Below, piece by piece: positions 42,139-53,000 of a DNA stretch of 64,000 nucleotides. This DNA is from an uncultured Flavobacteriales bacterium (GTDB lineage: Bacteria > Bacteroidota > Bacteroidia > Flavobacteriales > Crocinitomicaceae), in the NCBI GenBank assembly GCA_946480815.1, contig CAMLLB010000016.1:14735-78734 (forward strand). The letters run 5' to 3'. A program made the translations under genes and the position numbers. Under the pieces are notes generated by a model, which worked only from the letters and a program-made list of their open reading frames with translations, was not told the origin of the DNA and did not search any database. Positions within the stretch are counted from its first letter, which is position 1, and every line of letters begins with the position of its first letter.

Positions 42139-43644
42139 TTAGTCTTCATATTGTTCATATGCCTCAAAAGGTTCGTCGGCGTACATTACTCCGGCATATT
42201 CTTGTCCGTCAATTAAGGCTTCTTGTTTGTTGATGAATAGTTTTTTTCCTTTTGGAACTTCGATAACAATTTTAATTTCTTGATTTCTAAGTCCATCTGA
42301 TGAGGGGAATGAGTAATAAGGGCTAATTAGTACTTTATTTCCTTCTATTCGCAATTGGTGTTTGATATGCATGCTACGTTTTTGAGCTGCTGCCAAATCA
42401 ATGCCATGGGCTTTGAAAGCTTGTGAAACATGGAATAAACTATCATTGGATTCTTTGTAGCTTATATTGATTCCATGCTCCATAATTTGCCCTTTCTGGA
42501 TTGAAATAAAGTCTATTCCACCACTGCTCTCTATTTTGTGGTTGTTTATCATTAATGGGAGTTCTTCTAGTTCCAATTCGTTCACCGCAATATCTAAATG
42601 TTGTTTTGGATGCCAGGAATATACCTCGTAATCTCTTGCAGAATTAATAGATCCGACGATTCCAAATATTACCCCAATAAACATGGCAGTAGGAAGAATA
42701 ATGAAGTTCAACCTATAATATTTGTTCACTTTCCCGATAAGTAATCTGATACCAATTGCTATTGAAAGCAGAGGGCCTGCAAATCCAACCAGTAGAATTC
42801 CCATCCAGATCAATGAAAACGATTTGTTTACAGGGGAAACCAGCTGAAGGAATTCATACAGGGAGGCGAGGTTTTGGTCTCCCGTCATCGGAACGACATC
42901 AATAACACCGCTAACAATCAAAGAGAAAACGATCAACCAGATCAATGCTCCAGCAATTAAGAATACTCCGAAGATCTTTCCGATGAAGCGCAACACCTTT
43001 GCAGCCTGGCTTGTGAGATGTTGATTGTTGGTTTTGAAGCGATTCGCAGCATTAATCGTGTCATCTTTCAAGCGTCCGGCTGTTTTTTCAAACTCTTCCT
43101 TTAAGGTGTCTATATTGACGGGTTTCCCTCTCATTTGTAAACGCTCGGAAGGAGTTTTCGCACTTGGAATAATGACCCATAGAATGATGTACAACAAGAA
43201 ACCGAATCCCATGAATAAGAATATCACGAAAATGATACGAACAATTACCGGATCGATTCCCAGGTAAGCTGCAAATCCGGAACAAAGTCCTCCAAGCATA
43301 CCGTTGTCTACGTCGCGATACATGCGTTTCTGACCGCTTGAATCGTAATTTGCCTGTGTTTGTTGTTTGGGCTGTTCCGTTTCTTCCGTAATTTCTTCCG
43401 GTTCACCCAGAGAAGAAATGGCTTTTTCAATATCACTGATGGTTACAACCTGGCGTGTTTCACCTAAATATTGGGTCAATAATTCTGCAAAGCGCATTTC
43501 GATGTCTTCTACGATTTCCGTAATACCGGATTCGTTTGCGAGAGAGGCTTCGAGTTTCTTCAGGTAAGCCTGCAAGCGGTCGTATGCATCTTCTTCGATG
43601 ACAAACAATTGACGACCTAAATGTATTGAGAGTGTTTTTTTCAT
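42139..43644 (-). CDS. PspC-domain membrane protein
   Basis: 501 residues from ATG 43644 (a TTG two codons upstream overlaps the padR stop). The N-terminal part (about 1-95) is LSIHLGRQLFVIEEDAYDRLQAYLKKLEASL plus IEKAISSLGEPEEI, a helical domain typical of Bacteroidota PspC proteins. The PspC domain follows (about 108-172: RMYRDVDNGMLGGLCSGFAAYLGIDPVIVRIIFVI, LLYIILWVIIP). Then come about four further membrane helices (230-345) and a C-terminal exported beta-rich domain (about 360-501) like those of DUF-type head-group sensors. It is in an operon with a PadR regulator (2-base gap) and probably takes part in envelope-stress control. Confidence 0.88.
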   Translation of the reverse strand: MKKTLSIHLGRQLFVIEEDAYDRLQAYLKKLEASLANESGITEIVEDIEMRFAELLTQYLGETRQVVTISDIEKAISSLGEPEEITEETEQPKQQTQANYDSSGQKRMYRDVDNGMLGGLCSGFAAYLGIDPVIVRIIFVIFLFMGFGFLLYIILWVIIPSAKTPSERLQMRGKPVNIDTLKEEFEKTAGRLKDDTINAANRFKTNNQHLTSQAAKVLRFIGKIFGVFLIAGALIWLIVFSLIVSGVIDVVPMTGDQNLASLYEFLQLVSPVNKSFSLIWMGILLVGFAGPLLSIAIGIRLLIGKVNKYYRLNFIILPTAMFIGVIFGIVGSINSARDYEVYSWHPKQHLDIAVNELELEELPLMINNHKIESSGGIDFISIQKGQIMEHGINISYKESNDSLFHVSQAFKAHGIDLAAAQKRSMHIKHQLRIEGNKVLISPYYSFPSSDGLRNQEIKIVIEVPKGKKLFINKQEALIDGQEYAGVMYADEPFEAYEQYED

Positions 43645-43646
43645 GA

Positions 43647-43979
43647 TCAATTCTTTTTAGTAGTTAATGTTTCTACAGCGTGATGGAGCTCGTTCCATGT
43701 GATTTGCAAAGCTTCCAATGTGTTTTTTCCTCCTTCCGTGATGGAGTAGTATTTTCTGGGCGGACCAGAAGTGGATTCTTCCCAGCGATAGGTAAGGAGT
43801 TCGATATTCTTCAAGCGAGTTAAAAGCGGGTAAAGAGTTCCTTCAACCACAATTAGCTTTGCTTGTTTCAGCTGGTCCAGAATTTCAGAAGGGTAGGCTT
43901 CTTTTGAATTCAGGATACTGAGAATACAGAATTCCAGGATTCCTTTCCGCATTTGGGCCTGAGTATTTTCTACATTCAT
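43647..43979 (-). CDS. PadR-family transcriptional regulator
   Basis: 110 residues. Winged helix typical of PadR: QMRKGILEFCILSILNSKEAYPSEILDQLKQAKLIVVEGTLYPLLTRLKNIELLTYRWEESTSGPPRKYYSITEGGKNTLEAL. The motif EGTLYPLLTRL (recognition helix) and GPPRKYYSIT (wing) are diagnostic. It lacks a long C-terminal domain, placing it in the short PadR subgroup. It is 2 bases upstream of the PspC gene, the usual Bacteroidota pair, and likely represses its own operon at the inverted repeat at 44020-44038. Confidence 0.93.
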   Translation of the reverse strand: MNVENTQAQMRKGILEFCILSILNSKEAYPSEILDQLKQAKLIVVEGTLYPLLTRLKNIELLTYRWEESTSGPPRKYYSITEGGKNTLEALQITWNELHHAVETLTTKKN

Positions 43980-43999
43980 AACAAGTACTATTTATGGCA

Positions 44000-44038
44000 C
44001 AAATATATGTATAATTTGGTACTATGCAATACAAAGTA
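44000..44038 (-). promoter_or_regulatory. Possible padR promoter and PadR operator
   Basis: On the minus strand TATATTTG (44000-44007) fits a -7 box about 20 bases before the start codon. Inverted repeat TACTATG-CAATA-CAAAGTA (44020-44038, one mismatch) has the TACT...AGTA form of PadR sites; extra AGTACTA copies are at 43984 and 44036. Confidence 0.45.
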
Positions 44039-44149
44039 CTATAAAAATTGAAAATATTTTTCAAAAATCTCCGAAAGTCAATAGGAGTAAGGGTTTTGGG
44101 ATTGAAAAAAAATAAAGATTTGGGAAATGTGAAGGTTTTGAAGATCCGT

Positions 44150-44364
44150 GTAGGTACGCGATGCATCGGGATTTTCATATATTATTGATGCGCTTACGCT
44201 GGAGTTTTAGCATAAACGCACCGCACTCGCTTTCTATAGTGAAATCTTTATAGAATTTAGAAAAAGAGAGGCGACTGGTAAGCGCCTCCAAAAAATTTGT
44301 GCATTTGTGGTAAAAATAAAAATGGGTGTGGCTGTGATTTATTCCCGATGCATCGCGTACCTAC
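44150..44364. mobile_element. MITE-like element, copy B (215 bp, perfect 22-base inverted ends)
   Basis: The ends are exact inverted repeats: GTAGGTACGCGATGCATCGG plus GA at 44150-44171, and the complement at 44343-44364. Inside, ACCGCACTCGCTTTCTATA, the hairpin GAGGCG/CGCCTC with loop ACTGGTAAG (44268-44288) and TTGTGCATTTGTGGTAAAAA match copy A at 35109-35359 in order and strand. There is no coding capacity. It fills most of the gap between padR and rpsA; the rest (43980-44149) holds the padR promoter region. Confidence 0.88.
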
Positions 44365-44393
44365 TGTTTTCATAATGTGAATCAATTGTATAA

Positions 44394-44430
44394 ACAAAAA
44401 AATCCCCCTCGGGGTAAACCGAGAGGGATC
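44394..44430 (-). terminator. Rho-independent terminator of rpsA
   Basis: Arms ATCCCCCTCGG (44402-44412) and CCGAGAGGGAT (44419-44429), loop GGTAAA, one mismatch; on the minus strand followed by seven T. It lies 22 bases past the rpsA stop. Confidence 0.9.
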
Positions 44431-44451
44431 CTTTATCTTAAGAAGGTTCGA

Positions 44452-46251
44452 TTACTCGTTTCCTTCCATTTTTTCTTTCAATGCAGCTAAAGCATCCAAA
44501 TCACCCAAAGTTGATTTCTCATTGCTTTGGTTGTTTGCTTTAACAGCTTGTGATGTAGAAGAACCAGCTCCGGCTGCTCCTTTTTTACCACCTGCTGCAG
44601 GCTTAGATACTTTCTCATCTGTTCCGTCCTCGAACGTACGTGTATGAGAAACTACGATTTTCTTAGATTCCTTATTGAATTCAATTACTTTAAAGTCAAG
44701 AGTTTCTTCAACTTTTGCGTTGCTTCCGTCTTCTTTACGTAAATGCTTGGAAGGACAAATTCCTTCAACTCCATAAGGAAGTGCTACGATACCAGCTTTA
44801 TCTTTTGTTTCGATAATAGTACCCTGGTGAACAGAACCTTCTCCGAAGATAGTTTCAAACACATCCCATGGATTTTCTTCCAATTGTTTGTGTCCTAAAG
44901 AAATACGACGGTTTTCACGATCGATTTCCAATACAACTACTTCCATTTCATCACCTACCTTACAGAATTCAGATGGGTGCTTGATTTTCTTTTGCCAAGA
45001 AAGGTCAGAAATGTGGATCAATCCGTCAACACCTTCTTCCAATTCTACGAATACACCGAAGTTAGTGAAGTTGCGAACTTTCGCGTGGTGCTTCGTTCCA
45101 ACAGCATATTTCGCTTCGATTGCAGACCATGGATCCGGCATCAATTGCTTAATACCTAAAGACATTTTACGCTCTTCACGATCCAAAGTCAGGATAACAG
45201 CCTCAACTGTATCACCAACTTGCATGAAGTCCTGAGCAGAACGTAAATGCTGAGACCAGCTCATTTCAGAAACGTGGATCAAACCTTCAACTCCCGGAGC
45301 GATTTCAACGAATGCACCGTAATCAGCCAAAACAACAACTTTACCTGAAACTTTATCACCAACAGCTAAGTTAGCATCTAAAGCATCCCATGGATGTGGT
45401 TGCAATTGTTTTAAACCTAAAGCGATACGTTTCTTATCATCATCGAAGTCTAAGATTACAACGTTCAATTTTTGATCTAATTCAACGATTTCTTCCGGGT
45501 GGTTAACACGTCCCCAAGACAAATCTGTAATGTGAATCAATCCATCTACACCACCAAGGTCGATGAACACACCATAAGAAGTAATGTTTTTCACAGTTCC
45601 TTCCAATACTTGTCCTTTCTCCAGGCCAGAGATGATTTGTTTCTTTTGTTCTTCCAATTCTGCTTCGATCAACGCTTTGTGAGAAACAACTACGTTTCTG
45701 AACTCCTGGTTAATCTTAACAACTTTGAATTCCATGTTCTTACCAACATACACATCGTAGTCACGGATTGGCTTAACATCGATTTGAGAACCTGGCAAGA
45801 ATGCTTCGATTCCGAATACGTCAACAATAAGACCTCCTTTAGTACGACATTTTACGTATCCTGTGATTACTTCACCTGAACGTAACACCTCATTCACGCG
45901 GATCCATGCTTTGTGCATACGAGCTGTACGGTGAGAAATGATCAACTGACCACTTTTGTCTTCCTGACACTCAACGAATACATCTACTTTGTCACCAGCT
46001 TTTAAGTCCGCATTGTAACGAAATTCTGAAGCAGGAACAACCCCTTCAGATTTGTAACCAACATTGATGATTACTTCTTTTTTGGAAACCGCAATAACAG
46101 TACCTTCAATTACTTCTTTCTCGTTAATTGAAGTAAGGGTCTTTTCGTAAACGTCAGAAAGCTCTGCACGTTTTGCTAAAGTGTACCCGTCCAACGCTAA
46201 TGCGTCCCAATCAAAATCCGCAGATCCCTGCGCGTTAATTTGTTTTGCCAT
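44452..46251 (-). CDS. rpsA: 30S ribosomal protein S1
   Basis: 599 residues with six S1/OB repeats: EGTVIAVSKKEVIINVGYKSEGVVP (about 50), TGYVKCRTKGGLIVDVFGIEAFLP (about 130), EGTVKNITSYGVFIDLGGVDGLIHITDLSW (about 220), SGKVVVLADYGAFVEIAPGVEGLIHVSEMSW, HAKVRNFTNFGVFVELEEGVDGLIHISDLSW and QGTIIETKDKAGIVALPYGVEGI. A low-complexity tail (PAAGGKKGAAGAGSSTSQA) ends the protein. S1 helps mRNAs bind the ribosome; in Bacteroidota, with few Shine-Dalgarno sites, it is probably important for start selection. Upstream lie a clear promoter and two leader hairpins; downstream a strong terminator, so the gene is monocistronic. Confidence 0.97.
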   Translation of the reverse strand: MAKQINAQGSADFDWDALALDGYTLAKRAELSDVYEKTLTSINEKEVIEGTVIAVSKKEVIINVGYKSEGVVPASEFRYNADLKAGDKVDVFVECQEDKSGQLIISHRTARMHKAWIRVNEVLRSGEVITGYVKCRTKGGLIVDVFGIEAFLPGSQIDVKPIRDYDVYVGKNMEFKVVKINQEFRNVVVSHKALIEAELEEQKKQIISGLEKGQVLEGTVKNITSYGVFIDLGGVDGLIHITDLSWGRVNHPEEIVELDQKLNVVILDFDDDKKRIALGLKQLQPHPWDALDANLAVGDKVSGKVVVLADYGAFVEIAPGVEGLIHVSEMSWSQHLRSAQDFMQVGDTVEAVILTLDREERKMSLGIKQLMPDPWSAIEAKYAVGTKHHAKVRNFTNFGVFVELEEGVDGLIHISDLSWQKKIKHPSEFCKVGDEMEVVVLEIDRENRRISLGHKQLEENPWDVFETIFGEGSVHQGTIIETKDKAGIVALPYGVEGICPSKHLRKEDGSNAKVEETLDFKVIEFNKESKKIVVSHTRTFEDGTDEKVSKPAAGGKKGAAGAGSSTSQAVKANNQSNEKSTLGDLDALAALKEKMEGNE

Positions 46252-46270
46252 TTGGCTTTTTCTACTTGTA

Positions 46271-46333
46271 TTTCAGGATGTTTCGTAGTTTCCTGAAAGA
46301 AATTAAACATAAACTGTAAACGAAACTTACAGT
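46271..46333 (-). promoter_or_regulatory. Two hairpins in the rpsA leader
   Basis: Read on the minus strand, hairpin 1 is ACTGTAA/TTACAGT (46327-46333 with 46313-46319, 7-base loop) and hairpin 2 is TTTCAGGA/TCCTGAAA (46291-46298 with 46271-46278, 12-base loop). Hairpin 2 ends 19 bases before the ATG. Together they fill the roughly 95-base leader and may be the site of autogenous control by S1. Confidence 0.6.
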
Positions 46334-46354
46334 GTTTCCCAACGAAAACGGGTG

Positions 46355-46385
46355 CAAAGATACAGCTATATTTTTTATTTACAAA
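46355..46385 (-). promoter_or_regulatory. rpsA promoter (TTTG-N19-TATCTTTG)
   Basis: On the minus strand, -33 TTTG (46382-46385), exactly 19 bases, -7 TATCTTTG (46355-46362). Full match to the Bacteroidota housekeeping consensus. Confidence 0.85.
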
Positions 46386-47044
46386 AGGTTGAGCGCGCGG
46401 ATTTTACCTTTTTTCGACCGGCAGTAATTCGCTACGGATAAAACATTCAAAAAGTGTGGTTCAAAATCATTGTAATCCTAATTCGTTGATTGAATAAACT
46501 TAGTATCATTTTATGACTTAAAACGCTTGTTTTTTCATCAAAATTGATAAATCAATTGGTTTGAAGTAATAAATGCTTGTTTCATAGCTTTTTAAAGCGG
46601 TTTCATCGATTTTTTTTGCGATTTAGCGAGCGAAAAGGAAACCAAACCAATTTTTTTTCGTTTAAATTTGTAACCATGTTAAAAACTTCTTAACAGAGGA
46701 ATCCTAGTTGTTATTTTTAGCACATTTATAGTGTATTTTGTTAATTAAAATTAAAATGAAGTATGGGAATGTTAAAAATAGCATGCAAGCATAAGATAAA
46801 GATGATTGATATATCATAAAATTTTATCTAATTACTTGTTAATCAAAGAATTTACGACTTTTTAATTTCTCGTGAATGTTACCGGTTCAGCTTAATATGG
46901 TCGATTTTTGATTTTAAATCTTGGAATCTTAAATTAGTAATGTTCGGTTGAATTTAGCATTTGAAAAAAAAAAGCCCGTAAATGTTCACTGGCAATGGCC
47001 AGATACAAACATAGTAACGTCATTCAAATATCTAATACACTGCG
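46386..47044. other. Gene-free A/T-rich interval
   Basis: Between the rpsA promoter and the giant adhesin there are about 660 bases with no credible reading frame. A TAAATTTG (46663-46670) could be a -7 box, without a -33 partner. No repeats, tRNA or hairpin of note were seen. The length and A/T richness fit a complex promoter region for the adhesin gene. Confidence 0.5.
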
Positions 47045-50000
47045 ATGAAAACGAAAAAACTACTTACAAATCAGGGTATAGGATGTATCCGATTTGTTCT
47101 CTCCATGATTCTTTTCTTGTCAGCAAGTTTAGCTTTCGGACAACCTGGAAGAGATGGAGCAGTAACCATCACTGCATTGAATACTGTTGTAAACTGCTAT
47201 AGCCCGGTAACAAACGACGTGGCAGCAGGTTCAAACTCTGTAACCGTGAATAATTCCGGTGGAAATAACTGTAATTGGCAATGTGGGGAAATGGTTATGA
47301 TCTACCAGGTACAAGGTGCTTCGATCAACACTTCCAATTCCGATTCATATGGTGCAATTACATCCTATAATAATAGCGGCCTTTACGAATTTAATTATGT
47401 TGCAGCCTACAACGGGAATACCGTGGTCCTGCAAAACCCGCTGGCAAACAGTTATACTGCTTCGGGGCGGATTCAACTTATTAAAGTACCATCATACACC
47501 AGTTTAACGGTTAATGCCGGAGCTTCCATTGTTCCATTGGCTTGGCAGCAAGGAGGAAGTTTTAGAAAAGGTGGGGTGGTTGCAATCCATTGTACCGGTA
47601 CGATTACCGTTAACGGAACCATTCAGGCTAGCGGTTTTGGTTTCAGACCAGGAGCAACCGAACAAAATACAACCACTGCGGGAGCTGGTGTAATGGCATC
47701 TTTTGTCTCCGGAAGCGCAGGTGATGGGGGAGAGAAAGGAGAAAGTATTGCCGGCTTTGGAGCTGAATATGCTGTTGGACAATATAACCGTGGTGCCCCT
47801 GCTAACGGTGGTGGTGGTGGAAATGGCCACAATGCCGGCGGTGGTGGTGGTTCTAATGGAAATAGCGGAGCTGCCTGGAACGGTCAGGGAATCATGTGTT
47901 CCGGATGTCCGGGATCTGCAGCCTGGTTGTTGGATCCGTATGTGATTGCGAACGGAAACGTATTGACAACTTCTTCGGGTGGAGGCCGTGGTGGATATAC
48001 TTATGCATCAAGTAATCAGAATGCATTGACATTGGCACCGGGAAATGCTTCCTGGGGAGGAGATTACCGTGATCCGGTTGGAGGATATGGTGGAAGACCT
48101 TTGACAATTAATGCGCAAAGTCGCATTTTCTTTGGTGGAGGTGGAGGAGCCGGTGATTCCAATAACGGATCCAATCTGCCTGGAGGAACAGGAGGTGGAA
48201 TCGTTTACCTGATTGCAACAAATGTGGTTGGTTCCGGAAGCATAAGAGCTGAAGGAAGTCAGGCTGTTAACCAAATTTCAACTAGTAACGGTGCGAATAA
48301 TGATGCTCCTGCCGGCGGTGGTGGAGGTGGAACAGTGATCGTTAAAGGTACTGTTGCAAATAGCCTTACTTTAAGCGCAGTTGGCGGAAAAGGAGGTGAT
48401 CAGGGAAATATTACCAATGAAAGCGAAGGTCCTGGCGGTGGCGGTGGCGGTGGTTTTATTGCCATTACTGCAGGTACACCGACCCAAAACGTTGCAGGAG
48501 GTCAGAGCGGAATCAGTTTATCTACCTCCATGACGGAATTCGTTCAAAATGGTGCTACAGACGGTGGAACAGGTCAATTGGCTTCCATTCCGAATACATT
48601 CATTACTTATACGGTAACTGATGTCAATGCAAGTGTGAATTCTCCTGTTTGTGTGGGAGGATCATTGAATTTTACTACGGCTGTTAATACTTCCGGTGGA
48701 ACTTATCAATGGACCGGACCAAACGGATTTACATCTACGGCTGCAAATCCAACTATTTCAGGAGTGACTGTTGCTCACACCGGGACCTATCGTGTAGTTT
48801 ACATTACTCCGGGAGGATGTGCAGATACGTTCTACGTTGCTGCGGTTGTGAATCCGAATCCGGTAATTGCATTGACAGGTACTAATTTATCTTGCGCTAC
48901 GCCTTGTAACGGAAGTGTGGCGTTGAATGTTACAACACCAACAACTGCTCCGTATACTTTTGCATGGAGTAACGGTGCAACAACTCAAAATATTTCAGGC
49001 TTATGTGTGGGAAGTTATTCTGTTACTATGACAGATGCGAACACCTGTATTGCGACTGCCGCTACCAGTATCACCGCCCCAACTCCGGTTGCGGCAACAC
49101 TGGCTACCACAAATGCTTCATGTAACAATACTTGTAACGGAAGTATTACAGTAACTGCTTCAGGGGGGACGCCCGGATATCAATACAGTTTGAACGGGGC
49201 TCCGAACCAGGTGTCCAATAGCTTTACAGCTTTATGTGACGGCGCTTATACTGTACAGGTAACAGATGCAAACGGTTGTGTTTTAAACGTTAACACTACG
49301 GTTACTGAGCCACCGGTTTTAAATATCAGCCTGGTTTCAACGGTTTCTTCCACTTGTGGAGTAAATAACGGATCTTTAACTGTAAGCGCTTCGGGTGGTA
49401 CACCGGGTTATCTGTTTACAGTTGGTGCAGTAACGCAAGCATCCGGAACTTTTTCAGGGCTGGCTCCGGCAACCTATAACGTGATTGTAACAGATGCAAA
49501 CGGTTGTACAAATAACCTTTCGGTTACCGTAAATTCAACAGTTGCGCCTACTGCTTCTATATTAACACAGGAGCCGGTGAGCTGTTTCGGAGGATTTAAC
49601 GGTTCAGTCGTTATTGGAATTACAGGTGGAACTCCGAGCTATACTTTTTCATTAACTCCAGGCCCGACAAACCAGCCTTCCAATGTGTTTAACAACCTGG
49701 CAGCAGGTTCATACACTGCAACTGTAACGGATGCAAACGGTTGTATTGCAACGGTGCCTGTAATTATTGTTCAACCGACTCAGTTGACGTATACTACAAC
49801 GATCACGAATGCTACATGTAATGGTGTTTGTGACGGGGAGATTCAAATCAATGCTTCCGGTGGTACAGCTCCTTACGATTATTCACATGATAACGGTTTG
49901 ACATTTTCTCTTACGAATCCGATTACCAATTTATGTGCGGGAAGTGTTGATATCGTAGTCAGAGATTCAAAAGGATGTTTGGTTAATTCAACTGTCAACG

Positions 50001-53000
50001 TGACACAGCCTGCCCCTCTTTCAGCTACGTTTACTACGGTTAACCCGGTTTGTAACGGAAGTTGTGATGGTTCTATTACTGTAACTCCTGCCGGCGGTGT
50101 TCCGGCTTATAATTATAGTCTAAATGGTGGTGCGACTCAAGCATCGAATATTATTTTGAATGTTTGCAGTGGTACACAGGATGTGCTTATTACGGATGCA
50201 AACGGTTGTACCTTCGAGGTGAATCCGGTATTAGTTGATCCACCTGCAATTCAAATCAACTTGGTAGATATGATTGAGTCGAATTGTGGATTCAACAATG
50301 GTACATTGATTGTTTCCGCAACCGGGCCGAATCCGGGATTCACTTATTCTGCAAATGGAGGACCTGCGCAAGCTAACGGTACATTCTCCAATATTTATGC
50401 AGGTGCATATGATATTGTTGCAACAGATAACCTGGGTTGTGAGGTACATGAATTCTTCGGTGTCAACGACATTGAAATGGATGGTATATTGATTACACAA
50501 ACAGATCCATTCTGTTTCGGATCATTGGATGGAACAGTTGAAGTTACGAATGTCAATGGAGCAGCACCAATCAGTTATGAGTTGGATAATTCGGGGGTAA
50601 CCCAGTTTTCAGGTTTCTTCCCAGGTCTGGGAGCAGGCAGCCACGTTGTTGTGATCTCTGATGCCGGAAACTGTGTGTTTACAATTCCTTTTACAATGGA
50701 TCAGCCGGATCCGTTGGTTTTCGATCCGCTTGTAACGAATGTTGCCTGTTATGGATTTTCAACCGGGGAAATTCAATTTACGGATACGACAGGAGGAACT
50801 CCCGGTTATATGTTCAGTATTGACGGCGGAGCAAACTTCTCTTCAGGAGGTTCCTTTGCCAATCTTCCGGTAGGGACTTACAACCTGGCGATGACGGATG
50901 TGAATGGTTGTATGGAGTATGGTTCTACAACGATTACACAAACACTTCCAATTGAGATTTCGAATAATAAAGTGGATTTGACCTGTTTCCAAAATAGCAG
51001 CGGATTCATTCAGCTTGGTGCAACCGGAGGAAACGGCGGATACCAGTATTCGATAGATAACGGAGCGAATTTTACTGCTAATAGTTCATTTATCAATTTA
51101 ACAGCTCAAACGTATAATGTTGTCGTAATGGACCAGGAGGGTTGTCTTCAGGATACAACGATTACTTTAACAGAGCCTGTTCTGTTAGTTGCAGCGGCAA
51201 CTCCGACAGATGTATTGTGTAACAATGCCTGCGACGGAACAATTACCGGGTCAGGAACGGGTGGAACACTTAATTACCTGTTCAGCGTAGATGGTGGAAT
51301 TATCTTTAATGCAACCGGTTCATTCACTAATTTATGTGCCGGGCCATATGATTTGATTATAACTGATTTCAATGATTGTGCTGACACAGTAAGTACAACG
51401 ATCGGGTCACCTGCCGGAGTAACTTTAACTGTTACTTTAACACCTTCTACGTGTGAAGATGCTAATGGAGAAATTGATATGAGTTTGGCAGGCGGAACAA
51501 TGCCTTATAATTACAGTATTGATAACGGAACGACTTTCACCGCAACGAATGTCTTTACAGGATTACTTGCTAATGATTATGAGTTGGTAGGAGAAGACGC
51601 AAACGGTTGCAGTATTGATTCGATTGTGACGCTGATCAATATGGCTTCACCGGTTATTTCCGGGGTTTATGTTACGGAACCAACTTGTTACAGTGTTTGT
51701 GATGCAGTTGCACATGTGAGTGCAGGCGGAGGTACGGGAGCGTTATCCTTCACTATCAATGGAGTTTCACAAACGGATAGTATTTTCAATGGCTTATGTG
51801 CAGGAACTTATGACGTGATCATTACAGATGTAAACGCTTGTACAGATACATTAAACATTGTAATCGATCAGCCGGATACCTTGATCTTTACGACAACACC
51901 AACAAACCTGACATGTTTCCAAAACCAAACAGGGGTGATTCTTGTTAACGTTCAAGGTGGTACAGGTCCTTTCCAATATTCATATGATGGTGGTAACACT
52001 TTCGGATTGGTATCCAATGCACAACTACTTGCTGCGGGTAACTATACAATTGTAGTTCATGATGCCAACAACTGTGAGGCTACGGGAACAGAAACTCTTA
52101 CTGAACCGGCTTTATTGACAGCCACTTTGAACATTACGGATCCAACGTGTTATGCTTTTTGTGATGGTTCTGCGGTTGCAACTGCAAGTGGAGGAACTCT
52201 GAATTATACTTATAGCTGGAATGGTGTTGCAGGAGCTTCAAATACAAACTCCAACCTGTGCTCAGGAACTTATACTTTGAAGGTTACGGATGCAAACAAC
52301 TGTTTGTTCGATACGAGTTATGTGATTGCAGATCCTGCTGAGTTTGTAATCGACTCGGTTGGTAATACAGATGCAACATGTAATACATTCTGTGATGGAA
52401 CCGCAACAATTTATGCTACAGGTGGTGTTTCTTACAGTTTTGATAACGGTAGCACTTTCGGGCCTTCGAATACTCTGGGTTCATTATGTGCTCAGGCATA
52501 CCAGGTGCAGGCAACAAATGCCGCAGGTTGTATTGCTGTCAGTTCAGTAGCTATTGAAGAGCCGCTTCCGGTTCAATTATTCTCTACTGTGGATAGCTTA
52601 ATGTGTACAGGAGATACGATTCCGCTTTTTGCGATTGCATTCGGTGGAACAGCACCTTATACTTATACCTGGAGTAATGGATTTGTAGGTCAGACACAAG
52701 ATGTTATCCAAACTACACCGGGAACTTATACTGTTTCGGTAGCCGACCAGAATGGTTGTACTACAGCGGCACCTAATTCGGTTAACTTAACGATGCTGCC
52801 GATCCTGGCTTTCAATATCACGGGTGATACCACTATTTGTGCCGGAAGTAACATTGTTCTTCAAGTGAATGTGACGGATGGGGCACCAACGTATACTTAC
52901 CAATGGAGTACTTCTGTAAATGATACCTTAAGCCAGATTACTGTTACTCCATCTGTGCCGACACTTTACAGTGTGAGTGTTTCAGATGTGTGTGTTACGG

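Noticed and set aside
47504..47830. Minus-strand frames opposite the adhesin's Gly-rich region
   Set aside because: Pro/Thr/Ser-rich complement of Gly codons; a compositional shadow.
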